From positions 1 through 8,858 of the forward strand of contig JAZOLF010000125.1 in NCBI GenBank assembly GCA_045652785.1: a DNA stretch of 8,858 nt, given 5' to 3'. Positions within the stretch are counted from its first letter, which is position 1, and each line of letters begins with the position of its first letter. A model generated the notes under the pieces. It was not told the origin of the DNA. It did not search any database and worked only from the letters and a program-made list of their open reading frames with translations. Source of the DNA: Scatosoma sp045652785. Lineage in GTDB: Bacteria > Bacillota > Clostridia > Christensenellales > Borkfalkiaceae. Positions 1 through 5,282 of the stretch are shown here, in pieces. A program made the translations under genes and the position numbers.

Positions 1-450
1 CTTACCGACCACACCGCTGTCCAGCAATTCCTTGATTTTTAAGAACGCAGGCGCATATCGCAAAACGTGACACACGATTACCTTTTTTCTATACTTTTCG
101 TTCGCCGCAAGGAGTTCATACAACTCATCTTCCACAGGCGAAATGGGCTTTTCGAGCAAAATATCATACCCGAGTTCGAGCGCGCGCACGCACATACGAA
201 CGTGGTCGCGGTCTTGCGTAGCGATTACGAGCGCATCCGAGCGCTTTTCTTTCAAGAACTCTTCGTCCGACAAAAAGCATTGTTCATCCGTGAGTCCCCA
301 CGCCGATTTCGCAAGTTCAATCTGCTTAGGATTGCTATCGCACATTGAAACGATTTGAAACTTATCTTTCATATCGAACATACACTTGCCGTAGGTATAA
401 TGCCCGCGAGAGCCGCAACCCAAAATAGAAACCGTAAATGCTTTACCCAT
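1..450 (-). CDS. Gfo/Idh/MocA family oxidoreductase, N-terminal part (runs off the window)
   Basis: The first 150 residues of an NAD(P)-dependent sugar or cyclitol dehydrogenase-like protein are visible; the C-terminal substrate domain lies beyond the left edge. Residues 7-16 form the first Rossmann strand and dinucleotide-binding turn (VSILGCGSRG). An acidic end to strand two follows (MCDSN, 36-40), and the family EKP motif, whose lysine contacts cofactor and substrate, is at 100-102. The segment CHVLRYAP (127-134) matches the subgroup found beside plant-polysaccharide glycosidases, of which Bacillus YteT is an example as I recall it. The start is ATG at 450: an upstream ATG at 457 stops at once, and GGAG lies about 10 nt before the chosen ATG. 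The gene begins 15 nt after the rhamnosidase stop, so the two are almost certainly cotranscribed. The exact substrate cannot be told; oxidation or epimerisation of a sugar released by the neighbour is an inference. Confidence 0.9.
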   Translation of the reverse strand, partial: MGKAFTVSILGCGSRGHYTYGKCMFDMKDKFQIVSMCDSNPKQIELAKSAWGLTDEQCFLSDEEFLKEKRSDALVIATQDRDHVRMCVRALELGYDILLEKPISPVEDELYELLAANEKYRKKVIVCHVLRYAPAFLKIKELLDSGVVGK

Positions 451-465
451 TTTTCATACACTCCA

Positions 466-2670
466 TTAGGGATTTTTAACAACCGCGCGCAAGCCACGCC
501 CCGTCTTTTTGACCGAAACAGCTTGTTTATCACCGAAATTATATGTAAAATCGACGCCCTTTTCCGCTTTAATCTTTATAAGATAAGCGTCCGATTTGCG
601 TTTCCACGCCACCGCAATTTTTCCCTGCTTTGTGCGGTATTCGCCTTTGGCAAAATCAAGCGACTGCGACAGCGCAGGCGCAACTTTCACCCTATCTTCG
701 GAGAGTTGGATACCCAACACGTAGGAATACAGCCACTCCACACACGAACCCAAACTGTAATGGTTAAACGAGTTCATCGACGGGGTTGCAAACCCATCTT
801 CTTGCGTGTAGCCGTTCCAGCGTTCCCAAATCGTCGTCGCGCCGTTTTCAATCGTATAACCCCACGACGGGTAGCGGGTTTCCTGTATAATTTTGTACGC
901 CAACTCCGTTTCCCCGATTGCGCACAGGGCAGGCAACAAATATTTCACCCCGATAAAACCTGTGGTCAACCGTCCGTCGTTGCGCTCAATCGCCGCAACA
1001 AAATGCGATTTAATTTCATCCGCCGCAACAAAGTCCACAGCCAGCGCCAACGCGTACGCCGTTTGCGAATCCCCTTGCACTTTCCCATTATCGGATAAGA
1101 AATTCGCACGGAAAGCGGCCTTAATACCGTCGTAATGCGCCGCATATTTTTGGGCGTTTTCTTCGTCCCCCACAATCGCGCACATCCTGGAAACCAAGTA
1201 CGCCGACAGCCCGAAGAAACATTGACTAATCGTTTGCACGTCGTCTGCACGTTCGACCGACAGCCAGTCCCCAAACGGGTTGTTTACCTTAGAAAGGTAT
1301 TTCTCGCTGTTGCGCAGGTAATATTCCACGTGCCCAATCGCATAAGGCAGGTTGTCTATCAACACTTGCTTATCGCCGTAGTGCAAATAATGGGTGTACG
1401 GAATTACGCAAATCGCATCTGCCCAGCCAGGTACACCTGCCGTCGTCGGCGAAACAGGCGCGATAAACGGTACAAGCGACGGAATTTTTCCATCGTCTAA
1501 AACGTCCGCACGAATGAGTTTTAAGTAATTTTCAAAGAACGCATTGCAATCGGCGTTGTACATCGCAGAGTTGCAAAACACCTGCGCATCCCCCGTCCAG
1601 CCCAAGCGTTCGTCGCGTTGGGGACAGTCGATCGGAATGGATATTAAATTATCCAGTTGCCCCCACAATGCGTTGTAATAGACCTTATTCATAATGGGGT
1701 TCGAACAAACGAACCTGCCGTGATAGTCAAGGTCTTGGCTAATGGCAACCGCCCGTATGCGGTCAATCCGCGCCGCGCCATCCGCCTTAATTTCCGCATA
1801 ACGGAAACCGTGGAAGGTGAACGTGGGATCAAAGCGATCTTTCCCACCCGACAAAACGGCGATATCTTCCGCCTTTACTTTGCGCAAGTTTTCATAATAC
1901 AGCGTGCCGTCGGGGTTGAGCATTTCAGCGTGCCGAACGGTGATTTTTGTCCCCGCGTCGCCCTTTGCCGTAAAGTTTAAAAAACCTGCGATATTTTGCC
2001 CAAAATCTAAGCGCAAAGTGTTTTCGTCTTGATAAAGAACGGTAGGCGCAAACTCCGCCACCCGCCGAACGGGTTGATAGGCATACGGTTGCAATGCCAC
2101 GTCCAAATCACACTCCCGTGCGCTGGGCAGGGTTGCAAGGTCTTCTTTCGGGGAGGTAAAATCGACATACTCCCCATCGAAGAAGGACGAAGAACGGATG
2201 CGAGAAGAACCCACTTTCCAAGCGCTATCCCCATCCAAAACACAAACCGAGCCGTCCTTGCAGGTGAGCGTAATTTTCACATACAGAGCCGTTTCATCGC
2301 CGTAAAAGTTCGGCCCCTTGTGGTAGCCAAGCCTGCCCGCATACCAGCCGTCGGCAAGGGTGATTGCCACCAGGTTGTCCTTGCGCAAAAACTTCGTGAT
2401 ATCATAGGCGCACAGATGCGCATATTTGTAGTAGTTCGTCCAGCCAGGCATAAAATAATCCCCTGTGGATCGCCCGTAGATTTCAAGCGGAAAAATGCCA
2501 AGCGCGGAAATTTCCAGCACGCATTTTACAACCTTTTTATCCAAGCGGAATTGCCGATAAAAAACGGGCAACCCCGACAACGCATTTTCAGTTTTCGGTA
2601 AAGCCTTAATCCACATACGAACCTTTCCGTATGGCCCCCATTTTGCTTTGCGTATTTGGAAATACGCCAT
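466..2670 (-). CDS. Intracellular alpha-L-rhamnosidase, glycoside hydrolase family 78
   Basis: Hydrolyses terminal alpha-L-rhamnose from oligosaccharides or plant glycosides with inversion. The 734-residue protein has the usual order: N-terminal beta-sandwich domains (about 1-310), an (alpha/alpha)6 barrel (about 320-650) and a C-terminal beta domain (about 655-734). The barrel carries DCPQRDERLGWTGDAQ at 348-363, with the acidic cluster holding the general-acid residue, and NGATTIWERWN at 609-619, whose WER glutamate matches the family's catalytic base. SFNHYSLGSCVEWLY at 634-648 is also typical. There is no signal peptide, so it acts in the cytoplasm on imported substrate. The frame stays open upstream to 2739, but an ATG at 2691 falls inside the -10 box and the ATG at 2739 lies upstream of the promoter, so ATG 2670 (MAYFQIRKAKW) is chosen. 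No clear Shine-Dalgarno precedes it and the predicted leader is only about 12 nt. It ends in TAA, 15 nt before the oxidoreductase. Confidence 0.95.
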   Translation of the reverse strand: MAYFQIRKAKWGPYGKVRMWIKALPKTENALSGLPVFYRQFRLDKKVVKCVLEISALGIFPLEIYGRSTGDYFMPGWTNYYKYAHLCAYDITKFLRKDNLVAITLADGWYAGRLGYHKGPNFYGDETALYVKITLTCKDGSVCVLDGDSAWKVGSSRIRSSSFFDGEYVDFTSPKEDLATLPSARECDLDVALQPYAYQPVRRVAEFAPTVLYQDENTLRLDFGQNIAGFLNFTAKGDAGTKITVRHAEMLNPDGTLYYENLRKVKAEDIAVLSGGKDRFDPTFTFHGFRYAEIKADGAARIDRIRAVAISQDLDYHGRFVCSNPIMNKVYYNALWGQLDNLISIPIDCPQRDERLGWTGDAQVFCNSAMYNADCNAFFENYLKLIRADVLDDGKIPSLVPFIAPVSPTTAGVPGWADAICVIPYTHYLHYGDKQVLIDNLPYAIGHVEYYLRNSEKYLSKVNNPFGDWLSVERADDVQTISQCFFGLSAYLVSRMCAIVGDEENAQKYAAHYDGIKAAFRANFLSDNGKVQGDSQTAYALALAVDFVAADEIKSHFVAAIERNDGRLTTGFIGVKYLLPALCAIGETELAYKIIQETRYPSWGYTIENGATTIWERWNGYTQEDGFATPSMNSFNHYSLGSCVEWLYSYVLGIQLSEDRVKVAPALSQSLDFAKGEYRTKQGKIAVAWKRKSDAYLIKIKAEKGVDFTYNFGDKQAVSVKKTGRGLRAVVKNP

Positions 2671-2689
2671 AGAATACCATGTTAGGTAC

Positions 2690-2718
2690 ATTATAACACA
2701 GTTTATTTTGTTTTGCAA
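2690..2718 (-). promoter_or_regulatory. Sigma-A-type promoter for the rhamnosidase operon
   Basis: On the minus strand TTGCAA (2718-2713), a 17-nt spacer and a perfect TATAAT (2695-2690) are present. The predicted start point is about 2683, leaving a leader of roughly 12 nt before ATG 2670. The position of this promoter is the main reason for placing the gene start at 2670 rather than at the longer open frame. Confidence 0.8.
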
Positions 2719-2720
2719 TA

Positions 2721-2731
2721 CTTTGACAAAG
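2721..2731. promoter_or_regulatory. Small palindrome just upstream of the rhamnosidase -35 box
   Basis: CTTTG-A-CAAAG is a perfect 5+1+5 palindrome two bases upstream of the -35 element. It could be a regulator site. Its TTG-N-CAA centre is shared with the longer palindrome on the mannosidase promoter, although TTG-N-CAA is short and common in AT-rich DNA. It also abuts the terminator hairpin at 2732-2763. Confidence 0.3.
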
Positions 2732-2763
2732 AAAAACACCTACCAAAAGGCAGGTATTTTTTT
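2732..2763 (-). terminator. Rho-independent terminator upstream of the rhamnosidase promoter
   Basis: A 13-bp stem (2749-2761 with 2732-2744) closes on a 4-nt loop (2745-2748). Read on the minus strand, the two imperfect positions become G-U pairs and the 3' arm ends in a U tract; on the plus strand they are A-C mismatches. That asymmetry says the hairpin acts on leftward transcripts, separating whatever comes from the right from the rhamnosidase unit. Confidence 0.7.
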
Positions 2764-2811
2764 GCTTTTTAGCAGGCAAGATGCTATCCTTTTTCGACAA
2801 TTCCGTACCAA

Positions 2812-2839
2812 ACTATAACTTCTATAAAGAATATCACAA
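2812..2839 (-). promoter_or_regulatory. Weak candidate promoter between the two terminators
   Basis: TTGTGA (2839-2834), a 16-nt spacer and TATAGT (2817-2812) lie on the minus strand between the lipoprotein terminator and the terminator at 2732-2763. If active, it would yield a transcript of about 74 nt ending in that terminator, with no convincing ORF. Both boxes depart from consensus in AT-rich DNA, so this is tentative. Confidence 0.25.
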
Positions 2840-2876
2840 CCAAAACAAAACGAACCGCTTATTTTTTGCCGATAAA

Positions 2877-2904
2877 GAAAAACAGGGCGTGTTCCCACGC
2901 CCTG
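2877..2904 (-). terminator. Rho-independent terminator after the lipoprotein gene
   Basis: A perfect 9-bp GC-rich stem (CAGGGCGTG with CACGCCCTG; 2896-2904 and 2883-2891) around a 4-nt loop is followed on the minus strand by a U-rich tract. It starts 15 nt after the lipoprotein stop codon and ends the leftward DUF6512-RHS-lipoprotein cluster. Confidence 0.88.
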
Positions 2905-2918
2905 CTCTTATATTAACC

Positions 2919-3530
2919 TTATATCCTATACTCAAATTCCATTTGCGTCAATTGTACACCTAAATTTTGAGTGACATACGGCATATGTGCAAACTTCTTT
3001 TTATTGATACTTTGATACAGCAAGCGATTAAAAACGATACGATTTTCCACTCTGGAATACATTACGATATACCAACTTGCAGAATAATTATCCCCACGAT
3101 TTCTAACGTAAGCGCTCAACGTTGGTTCATCTTTGAATTCTATCAATTCCCCAAAAAAGAAAGCATCATATCCTATGATAAATTCTGAAACGAAAAGACT
3201 TCTATACTTCGCTTGCAATTTTTCCAAATTGTCCGTAAGGCATTGATTAAACTCCGTTTCAGTTTTCCATTTTAGAGAAAGATACACATCTATGTCCGAA
3301 GAATGGTAATTATACCGAACATACGAAAAATTTTCCACGTGTTCCATATCCACATCTTCGGGAAATATCGAAAACGAAGTGCGAACATACTCATTTCTTA
3401 AAGTTTCATATTTCGCAAAATCTTTCGTTTCTTCGTATTTGTAATCGCCTTGTCCGCATGCGCCTAACAAGAAGATTATAACGCTAAAAACCATCCCTAT
3501 AAACAACTTAAAAAATCGTTTTCTATACAT
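2919..3530 (-). CDS. Predicted lipoprotein of unknown function, next to an RHS remnant
   Basis: A 203-residue protein I do not recognise. It opens with a basic stretch (MYRKRFFK), a hydrophobic segment (about 9-22) and a lipobox LLGAC, with the lipidated cysteine at 25. The mature part is mostly polar and aromatic and should be anchored to the outer face of the membrane. The frame is open to 3593, but ATG 3530 is chosen because a strong GGGGGGAT ribosome site lies just before it and a proper signal peptide starts there. It follows the RHS fragment after 43 nt. If the RHS stop were read as sense, the RHS frame would end at 3523, overlapping this start by 8 nt. That places the gene where RHS toxins usually carry an immunity gene, so an orphan immunity role is possible; this is inference from position only. 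Confidence 0.8.
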   Translation of the reverse strand: MYRKRFFKLFIGMVFSVIIFLLGACGQGDYKYEETKDFAKYETLRNEYVRTSFSIFPEDVDMEHVENFSYVRYNYHSSDIDVYLSLKWKTETEFNQCLTDNLEKLQAKYRSLFVSEFIIGYDAFFFGELIEFKDEPTLSAYVRNRGDNYSASWYIVMYSRVENRIVFNRLLYQSINKKKFAHMPYVTQNLGVQLTQMEFEYRI

Positions 3531-3573
3531 TTTTATCCCCCCAAAAGCTCGTTTTATTATTGTTCCCCAGGTT

Positions 3574-3966
3574 TCACCACGCATCGTACGCATAGTTTAC
3601 CACAACGTTGGCATTGCTGTCAAGTATCGCAATAATATTTCCAAACAAATCCTTTCGGAACGCGTATCGGTTGCCGTTGTACAATAGACCTATCGGCCCC
3701 GTCGAATTGTAATAATACTGCAAGCCGTCGCTCGATTTCAATACCCTGCCCGTATGGTCATTGAGAAAAATAATATTCCCTTTTTTCGTACGCCTGCCTT
3801 GCTCGTCGTATTCAAACACCAAGCCGTCAATGCTCTTCAGCCGTCTGCCCTGCGCCCATACAAGCGTCTTCCCGCGATAATTGATAGGATTTCCCATCAC
3901 ATCGTATACGATCACCTGATCGCCAACCGACATCACTTTCTTATCCGTACAAGAAAGCATTATCAC
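3574..3966 (-). pseudogene. RHS-repeat protein fragment (decayed)
   Basis: About 130 codons match the C-terminal part of the repeat core of clostridial RHS/YD-repeat proteins: VYDVMGNPINYRGKTLVW, an EYDEQGRRTKK repeat, LQYYYNSTGPIGLLYNGNRY, and the pre-tip motif LFGNIIAILDSNANVVVNYAYDAW. Intact relatives are typically well over a thousand residues and secreted; here the N-terminal shell is missing and homology starts abruptly at about residue 7. The frame ends with TGA directly after YDAW, where relatives continue with glycine, consistent with a single-base change from GGA. Past the stop only 16 more codons remain open, so the usual repeat end and toxin tip are gone as well. Near the start no ribosome site is visible; GTG 3966 lies 10 nt beyond the DUF6512 stop. 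I read it as a remnant rather than a working gene. Confidence 0.8.
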
Positions 3967-3976
3967 TTGGCAACTT

Positions 3977-4489
3977 TTAGCCGCCCGTCAAAGGGTCTTG
4001 AAAAATAGGCAACCTGGGCGGATTAAAAGTGAACGCTATGAACGCCACGGCAACCGCAATCAAGAGCAACACCGCCACCCACGACCGCGTCGGCGAAAAG
4101 TTATTCGAGAACAAATGATACTCCAACAAATACCCTATCCCCGCCGCAACAAAGAAGAAGAGAATATTCACCCAGTCAGGGGTTTTCCCAAACGCGCCGT
4201 TTGCCGTGTAGAACAGAACGGGAACGGCAAGCACGCCTGCCAAAATTCCAATCAGTTTAATCCACCAAAACCCCGAAAATTCGCTGCGGAAGAAGAGACT
4301 CTGCACCACCGCAAATAGGAGCATCGGAAAAAAGAGTATCTTCATATGCTCCCAAGTTGACTCATTAACCGCCGAAACGGGCGCGAGTGAAAACGCCCCC
4401 GTCCAGTCGAATAAAAAATGTAAAATCGTACCCAACGCCACCGCAACGGTAAACCCAGCAAACTGCCAAAACGCCACTCTTTTTTTCAT
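3977..4489 (-). CDS. DUF6512 family integral membrane protein
   Basis: A 170-residue membrane protein of unknown function. The conserved signature SAVNESTWEHMK (39-50) lies between the first and second hydrophobic segments. Likely membrane spans are at about 8-28, 50-67, 75-95, 107-125 and 136-155. The C-terminal PPRLPIFQDPLTGG resembles the PPHIP-FQDP-TGTYG ending I associate with this family, but stops right after TGG, so it may be a few residues short. ATG 4489 is preceded closely by GGGGGAAG, a strong ribosome site. It appears to be the first gene of a leftward cluster with the RHS fragment and lipoprotein. Assignment to the family is confident; its role is unknown. Confidence 0.88.
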   Translation of the reverse strand: MKKRVAFWQFAGFTVAVALGTILHFLFDWTGAFSLAPVSAVNESTWEHMKILFFPMLLFAVVQSLFFRSEFSGFWWIKLIGILAGVLAVPVLFYTANGAFGKTPDWVNILFFFVAAGIGYLLEYHLFSNNFSPTRSWVAVLLLIAVAVAFIAFTFNPPRLPIFQDPLTGG

Positions 4490-4515
4490 ACTTCCCCCGA
4501 CTTTTCGTATAACGC

Positions 4516-4521
4516 ATTATA
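4516..4521 (-). promoter_or_regulatory. Candidate -10 box for the DUF6512 gene
   Basis: A perfect TATAAT lies on the minus strand 26 nt before the start codon, but no convincing -35 hexamer is seen 16-18 nt further upstream, where the sequence is a T-rich run. It would drive DUF6512 and possibly the lipoprotein. Confidence 0.4.
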
Positions 4522-4556
4522 TTGAAAAAAACCAAAAAATATGCACGCCCCACCGC

Positions 4557-4585
4557 AAAAAAACAGCAGGCTATTCCTGCTGTTT
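4557..4585 (-). terminator. Rho-independent terminator, 3' of a gene-poor stretch
   Basis: The stem AAACAGCAGG / CCTGCTGTTT with a 5-nt loop is followed on the minus strand by seven U. It lies upstream of the DUF6512 promoter. I see no gene between it and the tRNA terminator at 4725-4760, so it is either a second stop for tRNA read-through or the end of an unrecognised short transcript. Confidence 0.75.
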
Positions 4586-4724
4586 CCTTACTATTTATCG
4601 CTACAATTATAACTTTCCCGCTTCTTTTAAGCCATAAAACAACTCTTTCTACCGCGCTCAAAGAAAATCAAAGATTTTTCGAAACCCGATAGATTCAAGT
4701 CAATCCGTACGGTGTCGCCATACA

Positions 4725-4760
4725 GCAAAAAAGCACAGGAGCAATTCCTGTGCTTTTTGC
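4725..4760 (-). terminator. Terminator of the tRNA-Glu unit (bidirectional shape)
   Basis: The stem AGCACAGGA / TCCTGTGCT (4732-4740 and 4746-4754), extended by A/T pairs, has a 5-nt loop and T-rich tails on both strands. It begins immediately after the CCA end of the tRNA. Confidence 0.88.
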
Positions 4761-4835
4761 TGGTGACCCGTACGGGACTCGAACCCATGTTACCACCGTG
4801 AAAGGGTGGTGTCTTAACCGCTTGACCAACGGGCC
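4761..4835 (-). tRNA. tRNA-Glu (anticodon UUC)
   Basis: A full cloverleaf is present on the minus strand. The acceptor stem is GGCCCGT with ACGGGTC (one G-U pair), the D arm contains the AAGCGGTTAA loop, and the anticodon stem CCACC/GGTGG closes on CTTTCAC with anticodon TTC. The T arm TGGGT-TCGAGTC-CCGTA contains one G-U or mismatch position. CCA is encoded. The sequence is close to the tRNA-Glu of Bacillus as I know it. It is transcribed alone: its own promoter is upstream and its own terminator follows at once. Confidence 0.97.
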
Positions 4836-4851
4836 ATATTCATATTTTCAC

Positions 4852-4867
4852 TTGAACACTCGTTCAA
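4852..4867. promoter_or_regulatory. Palindrome in the tRNA-Glu leader, resembling a LexA/DinR box
   Basis: TTGAAC-N4-GTTCAA lies between the predicted transcription start (about 4870) and the tRNA. On the minus strand the core reads GAAC-GAGT-GTTC, which fits the Bacillota SOS-box core GAAC-RNRY-GTTC, although the outer C/G of the full consensus is replaced by T/A. It could equally be just a hairpin in the tRNA precursor leader. Confidence 0.35.
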
Positions 4868-4876
4868 ACCTTGTAT

Positions 4877-4905
4877 AATATACCACCTTTTTTCGGTTTT
4901 GTCAA
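4877..4905 (-). promoter_or_regulatory. Strong sigma-A promoter for tRNA-Glu
   Basis: Perfect TTGACA (4905-4900), a 17-nt spacer and TATATT (4882-4877) lie on the minus strand. The start point near 4870 gives a leader of about 35 nt before the mature tRNA 5' end. Confidence 0.85.
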
Positions 4906-5282
4906 TAAAATATCACTCCTTTTCGCAAAAAAATGAAACAATTTTTTCGCTGCTTGGTAAAACACGAAAAAATCACCCTTTACAGGATGGCTTTTCATTC
5001 CATTAAAACGAAACGGAAACAAAGAAATACACAGCAAACAACAAGGCAGAAAGAAAAGCGTTCCCACGACAAAAGGAAACGCCTTAAAAACTATTTTAGA
5101 AAATGAAACAACCCAAACCGTCCACACTCTAATTAAGGGGTTCGATTTAGGTTGTTATTGTGCAGTGGCTACAATCTGAACCCCTGTCTAATTTTAGGGG
5201 GTGAGTTGCACGTAAGTGGAACCGCTCATTCTATCATTTTTCAATCCCATGAAAGAACAAGTCAAAGCATGAGCGCCCTTTA
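4906..5282. other. Gene-free stretch between tRNA promoter and mannosidase
   Basis: No gene is supported here. The left part (4906-5127) is AT-rich and featureless; an 87-codon minus-strand frame crosses it but has no ribosome site and contains the tRNA promoter. The middle holds the IS-end-like repeats at 5128-5210. The right part has a weak inverted repeat CGCTCAT / ATGAGCG (5223-5229 and 5269-5275) in the mannosidase 3' region without a U tract, so it is not a convincing terminator. Confidence 0.6.
5128..5210. repeat. IS-end-like sequence: two similar copies and an inverted repeat
   Basis: TCTAATT-N2-AGGGG at 5128-5140 recurs at 5187-5200 as TCTAATT-N2-AGGGG, in the same orientation. The right copy, read on the minus strand (5210-5185), runs TGCAACTCACCCCC then TAAAATTAGACA, which resembles the TG-AACTG-ACCCC-TTAGACA pattern of many IS3-family terminal repeats. 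GGGGTTC (5137-5143) and GAACCCC (5178-5184) also form an inverted repeat between the copies. No transposase is present, so this would be a relic or a small non-autonomous element. Confidence 0.4.

Noticed and set aside
355..2601. Several open frames on the plus strand opposite the rhamnosidase and oxidoreductase
   Set aside because: Antisense shadows of GC-richer coding sequence; Arg/Pro/His-rich products without start signals.
2671..2739. Longer N-terminus for the rhamnosidase (757 residues)
   Set aside because: The extra codons overlap the promoter, with one ATG inside the -10 box.
3574..3576. TGA at an expected glycine codon suggesting a recoded genetic code (TGA read as Gly)
   Set aside because: The long intact genes use only GGN for glycine and have no in-frame TGA; the mannosidase ends in TGA. 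The RHS frame is already truncated, so decay is sufficient.
4583..4724. Possible small gene between the two terminators near the tRNA
   Set aside because: Only very short or TTG-started frames are present, with no ribosome site or recognisable peptide.
4864..5127. 87-codon hydrophobic minus-strand frame between the tRNA and the IS-like repeats
   Set aside because: Starts at GTG without a ribosome site, contains the whole tRNA-Glu promoter and is explained by T-rich composition.
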